From Nocardioides sp. SR21 (GTDB lineage Bacteria; Actinomycetota; Actinomycetes; Propionibacteriales; Nocardioidaceae), in NCBI RefSeq assembly GCF_022761125.1, contig NZ_JAKWJR010000011.1, forward strand, positions 124,001 through 188,000: 64,000 nt of DNA, read 5' to 3'. The position numbers were made by a program, and so were the translations under genes. Each line of letters opens with the position of its first letter. Positions within the stretch are counted from its first letter, which is position 1. This document shows, piece after piece, positions 7,313 to 16,400 of this stretch. The notes under the pieces were generated by a model. The model worked only from the letters and a program-made list of their open reading frames with translations. It had not been told where the DNA came from and did not search any database.

Positions 7313-8775
7313 GCGTCCTCGCGATCGACGCCGGCACGACCGGGGTCACCGCGCTCGTCGTCGAGCACGACGGCACCATCGCCGCGAAGGGCTACCAGGA
7401 GTTCGCCCAGCACTTCCCGCAGCCGGGCTGGGTCGAGCACGCGCCCGAGGAGATCTGGCAGGCCACCCTCGAGGCCACCCGCCAGGTCCTCGGGTCGTAC
7501 GACGGCAAGCAGCTCACCGCGGTCGGCATCACCAACCAGCGCGAGACCGTCCTGCTCTGGGACCGCGAGACGCTGGGATCTCCCCGTCGCGCGATCGTGT
7601 GGCAGGACCGGCGTACCGCCGACCTCTGCGTGCGGCTGCGCGACCAGGGCCACGAGGACCGGGTGCGCGAGCTGACCGGGCTGCGGCTCGACCCGTACTT
7701 CTCCGGCACGAAGCTGCTGTGGCTCAAGGAGAACGAGCCGCACACCTGGGCGCTGGTCGAGTCCGGCCGCTACGCGATCGGGACCGTCGACTCGTACCTC
7801 ATCGCCCGGATGACCCGCGGCACCTGGCACGCCACCGACGTCTCGAACGCCAGCCGCACCCTGCTGTTCGACCTCGAGGCCGGCGACTGGTCCGACGAGC
7901 TGTGCGACCTGTTCGGGGTGCCGCGCGACGCGCTGCCGGAGCTCGTGCCGAGCTGGGGCGAGATCGCGCGCACCGACGCGCGCTCGTTCCTCAACCTGTC
8001 GATCCCGATCGCCGGCATCGCCGGCGACCAGCAGTCGGCGCTGTTCGGCCAGACCTGCTTCGACGAGGGTGACTCGAAGTGCACCTACGGCACCGGGTCG
8101 TTCATCCTCACCAACACCGGTACGTCGATCCTGCGCTCCGACGAGCTGCTCGCGACCGCGGCCTGGCGCGCTCCGTCCGGCGAGATCACCTACGCCAGCG
8201 AGGGCTCGATCTTCGTCACCGGCGCCGCCGTGCAGTGGCTGCGCGACGGTCTGCAGATCGTCGGCTCCGCCGCGGAGACCGAGGCGATCGCGCGGACGAT
8301 CGACGACACCGAGGGCGTCGTGTTCGTCCCGGCGCTCACCGGCCTCGGAGCCCCGCACTGGGACCCGCACGCCCGCGGCCTGATCATCGGGCTCACCCGC
8401 GGCACCACCCGCGGCCACCTCGTCCGCGCCACGCTCGAGGCGATCGCGTTCGAGGTGCGTGACGTGCTCGAGGTGATGCCCGACCTCTCGTCGCTGCGCG
8501 TCGACGGCGGCGCCGCCGCCAACGACCTGCTCTGCCAGATCCAGGCCGACCAGGTCGGCGTACCCGTCGAGCGACCGCGCGCCGTCGAGACCACCGGCCT
8601 CGGTGCGGCGTTCCTCGCCGGTCTCGGCACCGGCTTCTGGTCCTCGACCGACGACCTGCGCGACACCTGGACCCTCGACCGGAAGTTCGAGCCGACCGGC
8701 GACCGCGAGAAGGCCGACGCCGCTCACGCCCGCTGGCGCGATGCCGTCGAGCGCTCCAAGGGGTGGGCCCGGTAG
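7309..8775 (+). CDS. glpK: Glycerol kinase (FGGY family)
   Basis: This 488-residue kinase phosphorylates glycerol to glycerol 3-phosphate with ATP. Diagnostic segments are the phosphate loop IDAGTTGVTALVV at the N terminus, GITNQRETVLLWDRETLG, IVWQDRRTADLC, the glycerol-binding LDPYFSGTKLLWL, and GIAGDQQSALFGQTCFDEGDSKCTYGTGSFIL in the second domain. Length and motifs fit GlpK well. It is coupled to the upstream DUF1028 gene by a GTGA overlap. No glycerol facilitator or glycerol-3-phosphate dehydrogenase is nearby. Its 3' end overlaps the convergent repeat-protein gene by about 50 bases. Confidence 0.92.
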   Translation: MSVLAIDAGTTGVTALVVEHDGTIAAKGYQEFAQHFPQPGWVEHAPEEIWQATLEATRQVLGSYDGKQLTAVGITNQRETVLLWDRETLGSPRRAIVWQDRRTADLCVRLRDQGHEDRVRELTGLRLDPYFSGTKLLWLKENEPHTWALVESGRYAIGTVDSYLIARMTRGTWHATDVSNASRTLLFDLEAGDWSDELCDLFGVPRDALPELVPSWGEIARTDARSFLNLSIPIAGIAGDQQSALFGQTCFDEGDSKCTYGTGSFILTNTGTSILRSDELLATAAWRAPSGEITYASEGSIFVTGAAVQWLRDGLQIVGSAAETEAIARTIDDTEGVVFVPALTGLGAPHWDPHARGLIIGLTRGTTRGHLVRATLEAIAFEVRDVLEVMPDLSSLRVDGGAAANDLLCQIQADQVGVPVERPRAVETTGLGAAFLAGLGTGFWSSTDDLRDTWTLDRKFEPTGDREKADAAHARWRDAVERSKGWAR

Positions 8776-9023
8776 GGACGGTCGAGGATCGCGCAGCTGC
8801 TCCGCGTGCTGAGGATCGAGCAGTTGCTCTGCCGGCTCAGGATCGAGCAGTTGCTCTGCGAGCCGAGCATCGACATCACCGACATCCAGGACCCGATCGA
8901 CCCGATCGACAGCACCGCGCCGATCGAGCCGACCGAGAGGACCGAGCCGATGCTGCCGACGGACAGGATCGACCCGTCCGAGCAGACCGACAGGAACGAG
9001 TTGTTCGAGCGCCAGGACAGCAT
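8724..9023 (-). CDS. Small Ser/Gly/Ile nonapeptide-repeat protein
   Basis: This 99-residue protein has no family I can name. Residues 1-80 are built from about nine nonapeptide units with consensus [SA]-[IV]-L-S-[VI]-G-S-I-G. Examples are SFLSVCSDG, SILSVGSIG, SVLSVGSIG and AVLSIGSIG, then a variant set GSQSNCSIL, SRQSNCSIL, STRSSCAIL. Ser at unit position 4 is kept in all units, and at position 7 in all but the last. Position 6 is Cys or Gly in most units. Nearly all codons end in G or C, which supports real coding on this strand. ATG 9023 has GAGG five bases upstream; a GTG at 9029 overlaps the stop of the flavoprotein gene, so the gene is coupled to it. It has no signal peptide. Its last residues overlap the glpK 3' end. 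Confidence 0.75.
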   Translation of the reverse strand: MLSWRSNNSFLSVCSDGSILSVGSIGSVLSVGSIGAVLSIGSIGSWMSVMSMLGSQSNCSILSRQSNCSILSTRSSCAILDRPYRAHPLERSTASRQRA

Positions 9024-9025
9024 GG

Positions 9026-10618
9026 TCACCTCACCTCCGCGAGCATCCGGTGCACCGACGCGACTGCGCTGGCGCCTTCTCCCACCGCCGAGGCGACGCG
9101 CTTCATCGACCCCGCGCGGACGTCACCCGCGGCGAAGATCCGCGGTGAGCTCGTCTGGAACGGCAGCCGGTTGCACTCGGTACGGATGAACCCGTCCTCG
9201 TCGCGGTCGACGGCGAGCCAATCGGTGTCCGGCTCCGCCCCGATGAAGCAGAACAACGCCACGCTCTCCAACAGCTCGGAGCCGCCGTCGCGGGTGCGGA
9301 CCAGGACGCCCGTCAGGGCCGGCGTACCGATCAGGTCGCAGACCTCGGCCCCGCACCAGACCCGCACCATCGGGTGCCGCTCCAGACGCTGGACCAGGTA
9401 GTCCGACATCGACGACAGGTCGCCGCCCCGCACGAGCAGGTCGACCCGCGACCCCCGTGACGCGAGGAAGAGGGCCGCCTGGCCCGCGGAGTTGGCACCA
9501 CCGACGACCGTCACCGGCTGCGACTCGCAACCCCGGACGTCGAGCTCCGTGGCGGAGTACCGGACGTCGCCGCGGCGTTCGAGCTCCGCGAGGCGCGGTA
9601 CGCCGAGGCGGCGGTACCGCGCTCCGGTCGCCACGATCACCGCCTGAGCCCGGAGCGTCGACCCGTCAGCCAGCCGGATGGTGAGCCCGCTGCCGGAGTC
9701 GTCGACGTCGACGACCGTGCAGGGCGTGTAGATCTGCGCCCCGAACCTCATCGCCTGCACCAGCGCCAGCCGGGCCAGCTCCGAACCGCTCACACCGCGC
9801 GGGAACCCGAGGTAGTTCTCGATCCGCGAGCTGGTCGCCGCCTGCCCGCCGGCCGCGATCGTGTCGAGCACGACGGTCACCAACCCCTCGGAGGCGGCGT
9901 AGACCGCGGACGCCAGCCCGGCGGGCCCGGCGCCGATCACCACCAGGTCGACGTCGTTCTCGGACGGCCGGAAGCTGAGGCCGATCGCCGCCGCCAGGTC
10001 CCCCGTGGTCGCCCGTCGCAGCACCCGGTCGGAGACCACCGCGGCGCACAGGTCCTGGGCCGTGAGCCCGTGGGCCGCCATCAGCGCCTGGCCCAGCACC
10101 GAGTCGGCGTCGAGGAAGGAGTGCGGCAGCTCGTGGCGAGCCGCGAACGTGCGCAGGGCCCTGGCCTCGGTGGACTCGGCCGGGCCGACGATCTCCAGCG
10201 CGCTCGACGCCACCGTCTGCAGCAGCTGCCGGCGTACGCGGAGCGCCTCGACCAGCACGTCCGCGAGGTCGACCTGCTCGCTGAGCACCCGCCGGAACCG
10301 GGCGGCACGGATGCGGACGATCTCGCCGCCGACCCGGACCCTCGTCGTCAGGTAGACGGCCTGGCCGGTGAGCAGGTTGAGCTCGCCGAGGAAGCCACCC
10401 GGGCCGCGCTGGTAGACGAGGTGCTCGGGGTCGGACGCGGTGCCGTCCCGGATGACGTCGACCTCGGCGGTCCGCAGCAGGAACAGGTCGTAGCCCGTGT
10501 CTCCGGTCGCGTAGAGGACGTCGCCCTCCGCGACCTGCTCGGCCACGCCGTACGTCGCGAGCCGGTCGAACTGCTCAGCGGTGAGGGTCGGCTCCCCCGG
10601 CAGCCCGACGACGCTCAT
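9026..10618 (-). CDS. Cyclic nucleotide-binding domain fused to a thioredoxin reductase-like FAD/NAD(P) oxidoreductase
   Basis: This is a 530-residue fusion. Residues about 15-130 form a cNMP-binding (CAP effector-like) beta-roll, with GDVLYATGDTGYDLFLL and FLGELNLLTGQ. Residues about 225-525 are a thioredoxin reductase fold: FAD site VVIGAGPAGLASAVYAASEG, GGQAATSSRIENYLGFP, NAD(P) site VTVVGGANSAGQAALFLA, and C-terminal IFAAGDVRAGSMKRVASAVGEG. The redox CxxC of true thioredoxin reductases is missing; its place reads YSATELDVRGC. It is therefore probably a flavin oxidoreductase with another partner. ATG overlaps the upstream MFS stop (ATGA), and the small repeat-protein gene follows with an overlap. 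Confidence 0.85.
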   Translation of the reverse strand: MSVVGLPGEPTLTAEQFDRLATYGVAEQVAEGDVLYATGDTGYDLFLLRTAEVDVIRDGTASDPEHLVYQRGPGGFLGELNLLTGQAVYLTTRVRVGGEIVRIRAARFRRVLSEQVDLADVLVEALRVRRQLLQTVASSALEIVGPAESTEARALRTFAARHELPHSFLDADSVLGQALMAAHGLTAQDLCAAVVSDRVLRRATTGDLAAAIGLSFRPSENDVDLVVIGAGPAGLASAVYAASEGLVTVVLDTIAAGGQAATSSRIENYLGFPRGVSGSELARLALVQAMRFGAQIYTPCTVVDVDDSGSGLTIRLADGSTLRAQAVIVATGARYRRLGVPRLAELERRGDVRYSATELDVRGCESQPVTVVGGANSAGQAALFLASRGSRVDLLVRGGDLSSMSDYLVQRLERHPMVRVWCGAEVCDLIGTPALTGVLVRTRDGGSELLESVALFCFIGAEPDTDWLAVDRDEDGFIRTECNRLPFQTSSPRIFAAGDVRAGSMKRVASAVGEGASAVASVHRMLAEVR

Positions 10619-11850
10619 GCCACCACCAGCACCCGGTCGACGGCGCGGCGCGGGACCGTCGCCACGAACAGGACGAGGCCGGCCCCGGTGAGCCCCAGGC
10701 CTGCCCACGCCGTCGACAGCGTCCCGCCGCCGGCGGAGATCACGGCAGCGCCGCCGATCGCGCCGAGGGCGTTCGCGACGTTGAGGGCCGCGAGGTTCAG
10801 TGCGCCCATCAGCGTGGGCGCCTCGGGCGCGAACCGGGTGAGCAGCACCTGGATGGTCGGGATCGCCATCATCATCGTGGCGCCGACGCCGAAGAGCGCG
10901 GGGAACAGCAGCACCAGCCGCTCCCCGCCGAGGCCGATGACGACCAGGAACACCATCACCGACGCGTACCCGAGCACCAGCCCGCGGTAGTCGTACTGGT
11001 CCGCGAGCCGGCCGCCGATCCAGTTGCCGACAGCCATGCCCACCCCGAAGACCGCGAGCGCGACCGGGATCAGTGCCTGGTCGGCACCGGCGGCATCGGT
11101 GATGTAAGGCCCGATGAACGTGTACACCGCGAAGATGCTCGAGATCCCGAGCCCGGCGACGGCGACCATGACCCACACCATCGGGCGCCGCAGGGCGCCG
11201 AGCTCCTGCCGGACCGAACCGCCGTCGAGCGCGGTGGTCCGCGGCACCCAGAACCAGATGGCGAGGCCGGTGCCCAGGCCGAGGCCGGCGACCGTGACGT
11301 ACAGCGCCTGCCACCCGGCCCGCTGGCCGATGAACGTGCCGAGCGGGGAGCCGATGATCGTCGCGACCGTGAGCCCCGCCATGACGGTCGCGAACGCCTT
11401 GCCGCCCCGGCCCGGGCCGTAGGCGTAGCCCGCGACCACCGCGCCCGCGCCGAAGTAGGCGCCTTGCACCGTGCCGGTGACGAACCGGGCGGCCGCGAGC
11501 ATGCCGAGGTCCGTCGCGGCCGCGGAGAGCAGGTTGCCGACGATGAACAGTGCCACCAGCCCCAGCAGCAGGGTGCGCCGGTTGAGACGGGCCGCCGCGA
11601 TCGTGAGGATCGGTGACCCGACGACGACACCGAGGGCGTAGGCCGTCACGGCGTTGGTCGCCATCGGCACCGAGACGTCGAGGTCGTCGGCGAACAGCTG
11701 GATGATCCCGTTGCTCCCGAACTCCCCCGAGCCGATCGCGAACGTGCCCAGGGCGAGCGCGAGCAGGATCAGCGTCGTACGCCGGTCGACCTCGGGGCGG
11801 TGGCGCCTCTCCGCCGACCGGCACTGTCCTTCGTAGGCGTGGTCGTGCAT
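10615..11850 (-). CDS. MFS transporter, DHA1/arabinose-efflux type
   Basis: This 411-residue permease has about 12 hydrophobic helices after a polar N terminus (MHDHAYEGQCRSAERRHRPEVDRR). The motif GTFAIGSGEFGSNGIIQLFADDLDVS and the following VTAYALGVVVGSPILTIAAARLNRR are typical of the AraJ/YdhP-like DHA1 group, mostly exporters of drugs or small metabolites. It sits in the middle of a five-gene operon: one base after a hydrolase stop, and overlapping the next gene by ATGA. The substrate is unknown; export of whatever the operon makes or modifies is a reasonable guess. Confidence 0.85.
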   Translation of the reverse strand: MHDHAYEGQCRSAERRHRPEVDRRTTLILLALALGTFAIGSGEFGSNGIIQLFADDLDVSVPMATNAVTAYALGVVVGSPILTIAAARLNRRTLLLGLVALFIVGNLLSAAATDLGMLAAARFVTGTVQGAYFGAGAVVAGYAYGPGRGGKAFATVMAGLTVATIIGSPLGTFIGQRAGWQALYVTVAGLGLGTGLAIWFWVPRTTALDGGSVRQELGALRRPMVWVMVAVAGLGISSIFAVYTFIGPYITDAAGADQALIPVALAVFGVGMAVGNWIGGRLADQYDYRGLVLGYASVMVFLVVIGLGGERLVLLFPALFGVGATMMMAIPTIQVLLTRFAPEAPTLMGALNLAALNVANALGAIGGAAVISAGGGTLSTAWAGLGLTGAGLVLFVATVPRRAVDRVLVVA

Positions 11851-11851
11851 G

Positions 11852-12640
11852 TCAGTCGACGGCGTGGACCGCGGCGAGGATCAGCTTGGTCGTGGCCCCG
11901 GGGCGCGACTGCATCGCGACGTGCGAGGCCTTGACCCGGACGACGGTCGAGCCGGCCCGCTCGGCCATGTAGGCCTGGGTCTTCGGCGGGATCGTGTGGT
12001 CCTGGGTGGCGATCAGGTACCACGACGGGATCGTGGGCCACGCGACAGCGCCGGCCGGCTCGCCGAACGCCGCAGCTGCGAGCGGCCGCTGGGTGGCCCA
12101 CATCAGCCGGGTCGTCCGCTTCGGCAGGTCCTGCGCGAACGCTTCGCGGAAGATCCCGGGACGCAGGTACAGGTCGACGCCGGTGCCGCCGTCAGGCAGC
12201 GGGTACGGGCGGGCCTGCAGCGCGTCCTCGGTCACCAGGCTTCCGGGGTTCAGCTGGGTCAGGAGACCGACCGGCTCGCCCTCGTCGGGCACGAACGCGG
12301 CGACGTAGACGAGCGCCTCGACGTTGGGCAGCCCGGTCGCCGCTGCGCTGATGACGGCGCCGCCGTACGAGTGGGCGACCAGGACGATCGGACCCTCGAT
12401 CGTCTCCAGGACGCTGCGGACGTAGGCGGCGTCCGACGTGAGGCCGCGCAGCGGGTTCGCCACCGCGATCGCGTCGTACCCCTCTTCCCGCATCGACTGC
12501 AGCTCGGCGCTCCAGCCGGACGAGTCGGCCCAGGCCCCGTGCACGAACACGATCGTGGGTCGGGGCTCGGGCGCCCCGGCGTGGGCGGGACTGGTCAGCA
12601 GCGCTCCGAGCAGCGCGATCACGAGGATCAGCTTCGACAT
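11852..12640 (-). CDS. Secreted alpha/beta hydrolase
   Basis: This 262-residue hydrolase has an N-terminal signal peptide (MSKLILVIALLGALLTSPAHA) and probably leaves the cytoplasm. The oxyanion region is FVHGAWADSSGW, the nucleophile elbow is AHSYGGA, the acid is probably in ATQDHTIPP, and the His is in KASHVAMQS. The fold family includes esterases and lipases acting on small esters, so the substrate cannot be given. GGAG precedes the ATG by seven bases. It is a paralogue of the hydrolase just upstream (shared FVPDEGE/FVPDQGE and TQRPLAAAAF/TQRPLSAAAF motifs) but differs in carrying a signal peptide. Confidence 0.85.
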   Translation of the reverse strand: MSKLILVIALLGALLTSPAHAGAPEPRPTIVFVHGAWADSSGWSAELQSMREEGYDAIAVANPLRGLTSDAAYVRSVLETIEGPIVLVAHSYGGAVISAAATGLPNVEALVYVAAFVPDEGEPVGLLTQLNPGSLVTEDALQARPYPLPDGGTGVDLYLRPGIFREAFAQDLPKRTTRLMWATQRPLAAAAFGEPAGAVAWPTIPSWYLIATQDHTIPPKTQAYMAERAGSTVVRVKASHVAMQSRPGATTKLILAAVHAVD

Positions 12641-12651
12641 GGCAGGGCTCC

Positions 12652-13350
12652 TCAGGCGCTCACGGCCAGGACGGCCTTCTTGACCAGCTCGAAGACCACC
12701 TCGGGCTGCGAGAGCATCACGAGGTGGGACGACTCGACCTCGAGGGAGGCGACGTTCGCGCGCTGGTAGGCGAAGCGCTGGACCTCGGGGTTGATGGTGT
12801 GATCGGCGCCGGCGACGATCCCCCAGGCCGGCTTGGTGTGCCAGGCGGCGGCCCCTGCCTTCTCCTCGAACGCGGCGGCGGAGAGCGGGCGCTGCGTGAC
12901 GGCCAACGTGCGCGTGACCGCGGGGTCCACGTCCGCGGCGAAGACATCGTGGAAGCGGTCGACCGCGACGGTGAGGTCGGCGCCCCCGGGCACGACGGTG
13001 GGACGCAGCGCACCGGCGAGGTCGGAGTCGGCGTAGCGCCCGGCCAGCTCCCCGAGGCTCTCCCCCTGGTCCGGGACGAAGCCGGCGAGGTAGACCAGGC
13101 TCGTCACGTTGTCGCCGGTGCCGGCCACGGTCGCGACCGCGCAGCCGTAGGAGTGGCCGACGAGCACGACCGGGCCGGGCACGGACGCGATGACGGCGGC
13201 GACGTACGCCGCGTCACCGTTCAGCGAGCGGTTCGGGGCGGCGGGCGCGAGGACCGGGATCTCCGCGTCGAGAAGCATCGGGACGACGTCGCCGAAGCTG
13301 GACGCGTCCGCGAACGCCCCGTGGACGAGGACGACGGTGGGGTGGGACAT
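12652..13350 (-). CDS. Cytoplasmic alpha/beta hydrolase
   Basis: This 232-residue hydrolase is the first gene of the operon. It has VLVHGAFADASSFGDV, nucleophile elbow GHSYGCA, acid region AGADHTINPE and His region ESSHLVMLSQPE. It lacks a signal peptide. An ORF reaching 13473 exists, but I place the start at ATG 13350 because the longer form would overlap the divergent regulator and AAGG stands eight bases before this ATG. Its sequence is clearly related to the secreted hydrolase downstream, which suggests a duplication with one copy sent outside the cell. It may act on an ester or lactone made or imported by the same system. Confidence 0.85.
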   Translation of the reverse strand: MSHPTVVLVHGAFADASSFGDVVPMLLDAEIPVLAPAAPNRSLNGDAAYVAAVIASVPGPVVLVGHSYGCAVATVAGTGDNVTSLVYLAGFVPDQGESLGELAGRYADSDLAGALRPTVVPGGADLTVAVDRFHDVFAADVDPAVTRTLAVTQRPLSAAAFEEKAGAAAWHTKPAWGIVAGADHTINPEVQRFAYQRANVASLEVESSHLVMLSQPEVVFELVKKAVLAVSA

Positions 13351-13445
13351 GTCGGTGCCTTTCGCTGGGAGGTGGACCCAGCCCAGCAGCGGCCACTGAA
13401 CAACTTGTGGATCGAAGAGGATGGGTGCGTTCACTTCGCGCCCAC

Positions 13446-13451
13446 TACGCT
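13446..13451 (+). promoter_or_regulatory. Possible -10 hexamer TACGCT of the SARP gene
   Basis: TACGCT ends eight bases before GTG 13460. This would make the regulator mRNA leaderless or nearly so. It lies in the 109-base gap between the divergent hydrolase operon and the regulator, where operon control elements are also expected; I could not identify heptameric SARP repeats with confidence. Confidence 0.35.
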
Positions 13452-13459
13452 CAGCGACT

Positions 13460-16400
13460 GTGCAGGTCACCATCCAGGTGCTCGGCCCGCTGCGCGTGTG
13501 GCGCGACGGGGTCGAGATCGACCTCGGTCCGCGCCAGCGGACCTACTTGCTGGCGCTGCTGCTGTTCCGCGCCGGCCGGCCGGTCAGCACCTCGGAGCTC
13601 ATCGACCTGATCTGGGACGACGAGATGCCGACCTCGGCTCTCAACATCCTGCAGAAGTACGTCGGTGCGCTGCGGCGCCTGCTGGAGCCGGAGCTGCCCG
13701 CGCGTGCCTCCGGCTCCTTCCTGCACCGCCGCGGCAGTGGCTACCTGTTCGAGCCGACCGGGGTCGAGCTCGACCTGGCCGAGTTCCGCACGCTGCGGGA
13801 CCGGGCGCGGGAGGAGCTCGCAGCCGACCGGGTCGAGGACGCACTGGCGTCGTACGAGCGGGCGCTCGCCGCCTGGCACGGCCCTGCCGGGGACGGTCTG
13901 GCGCTGACCGCTCGCGCGCTCCCGCTCGTCGCCTCGATCAACGAGGAGCTGCTGGACGCCTGCGTCGAGGCTGCCCGGCTGGCTGTTCCCCACGGTCACG
14001 CCAAGCGCGTCCACCAGCCCCTGCGGCTGGCCGGGTGGATGGCGCCGTACGACGAGACCGTGCAGGCGACGCTGATGACGGCGTTGGCGGCGTCTGGACA
14101 GCAGGTGGAGGCGCTGTCGGTCTTCGAGACCGTGCGCCTCCGGCTCGCCGAGGACCTGGGCATCGACCCCGGCCCGGCGCTCCGGGAGGCGCACGAGCAG
14201 GTCCTGCGCCAGGTCGGGCCGACCTCCACGCCGCGCCCGGCCGGCGTCCATCCGCTCGTCGGTCGCCGCGAGGAGCTCGCGCTGGTCCGCAACGCCGTCG
14301 ACTCGGCCGCCTTCGCGGGTTCGCAGCTCGTCGTCGTCGAGGGTCCGCCCGGCGTCGGCAAGACCCGGCTGCTGGTCGAGGTGAGCGCGGAGGCTCTCCG
14401 GCAGGGCGCGCTCCCCGCCTGGGGTGGGTGCCAGCACGGCGACGGCGCGCCCGCGATGTGGCCGTGGATCCAGGTGGTCGGCAGTCTCCTCGCGTCCCTG
14501 CCCGCCGAGCGGCGCTCGTCCTGGTCGGCCGGGGTGCTCGGCGACCTGACCGATCGGCCGGACCTCACGGGGCCGGCACCCGCGCGGCTGGACGTCGGAG
14601 CGCGGTTCCAGCTGTTCGAGCAGGTGACCGCCCTGCTCGCCGAGGTCGCGACCGACCGACCGGTCCTGGTGGTCGTCGACGACCTGCACTGGGCCGACCT
14701 GGCCTCGCTCCAGCTGTTCACCCATCTCGCCGGAGCGCTCCCCGCCGGGTGCGTCCTGATGGGCACCGTGCGCGACCACGCGCCGGCGCCGAGCGACGAG
14801 GTGCGGTCGATGCTGGCCGCGCTCGCGCGCCTGGACCGGCACCGCAGGATCTCGCTTGGCCCACTGGACCCGGCCGAGGTCGCCGAGCTGATCCGGCGCG
14901 ACACCGGCCAGGTCCCCAGCCCGGGCGTCGCCCTCAGCATCCAGGCCCGGGCCGAGGGCAACCCGCTGTTCGTGCGGGAGCTCGCGCGGTACCTCGCCGA
15001 CATCGGCGGGCTCGACGACCAGGCGGCCGCGCGGGCCGGCGTACCGTCCACGGTGCGCGACATCGTGGAGGACCGCACCCATCGCCTCGACGACGACCTC
15101 CGCCGCCTGATCGGGATCGCGGCGCTGATGGGCAGGGACATCGACGTCCGGCTGCTCGCCCACGCCGCCGAGATCGAGGCGGCCGCCTGCCTGGAGAGTC
15201 TCGGCGCCCTCGAGGCGCTGGGGCTGGTCGAGGTCGCGCCGGGCTCCTACTCCGAGTGGCGCTTCACGCACGACCTGGTCCGCGAGGCGGTGGCCCGCTC
15301 GACCCCGCAGGCGGAGGCTGCGCACCTGCACCTGCGGGTCGCCGACGCGCTGGAACGGGCGGCGGGCTCCGCCGACCGGCACGCCGAGGCGCTCGGTCAC
15401 CACCTGGTCCTCGCCGGCCCGCTCGCCGAGCCTGCGCGGGTCGCGGAGGCGCTGCTCATCGGTGGCCGGGTCGCGACGCGACGCTGCGCGTACGACCTCG
15501 CCGAGAAGTACCTCGACGCGTGCACGCGCGCGGCGCGGGACGCCGGGCTCCCCGAGCTCGAGCTGACCGCGTTGACCGAGCGGCTCGCCGTCACCGGCAT
15601 CCACGCGGGCTTCGTGGCCACGACGCCGGCGGACCTGGATCGGGCCGAGGAGCTCGCTCGCTCCCTCGGCCGGGAGCGCGAGGCGACGGAGTTCCTCGTC
15701 TCCCGGTTCCTCGCCCACGCCCAGGCGATCCAGATCAGCGAGGGCGGGCGGATCGCCCGGCGGCTCCTGCGGCACGGCGAGCGGTCCACCGACCCCGTCG
15801 TACGGGCGGCCGGACACCACGCGTGGGGTGTGCACCAGTGGAGCTCGGGGCACGTCGGGGAGGCCTGCCGCCACCTCGGTCTCGCGAGCCGGATCATCGC
15901 GGGCGACCACGAGCGGGACCCGATGATGCAGCGACTCCAGCTGCTGACCCCGGTGATGCTGGCGCTGAACACGGCGCTGCACGGCGACCTCGACGCGGCC
16001 CACGCCCTGTTCGACGCGGTTGAGGCGGACGCCGGCGACGATCCCTACCGGATGAGCATCTGGGGCTCCTTCAGCGTCACCGCCGCGGTCGCTGCCGGGG
16101 ACCCGCGGTGGGCGCTCAGGGTCGCTGAGGCCACGATCGCCACCGACCCCGACTTCGCCTTCTCGTTCTCCGGCGCCTACACGCGCCTGGCACGGCACTG
16201 GGCGCGCGCCATGACCGGCGGCAACGCGGCTGCCGAGGCCGACCAGGTCGAGACGATCATCGCCGCCACCCTCGTCGACCCGCCCCGCTCCAACCTGGCC
16301 ACCTGGTACGCCCTGCTCGCCGAGATGCACCTCGTCGCCGGCGACGCCCCTGCCGCGATGGCAGCGCTCGACCGGGCCGAGGCAGCCATCGCCGTCCACG

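Noticed and set aside
8763..9401. Plus-strand frames with DPIDPIDS-like repeats opposite the nonapeptide gene
   Set aside because: These are the complement of the nonapeptide codons. The minus-strand frame has the G/C third positions, the Shine-Dalgarno and the overlap with the upstream gene.
9026..10618. Annotation as thioredoxin reductase (trxB)
   Set aside because: The CxxC redox site is absent and a cNMP-binding domain is fused, so the trxB name would mislead.
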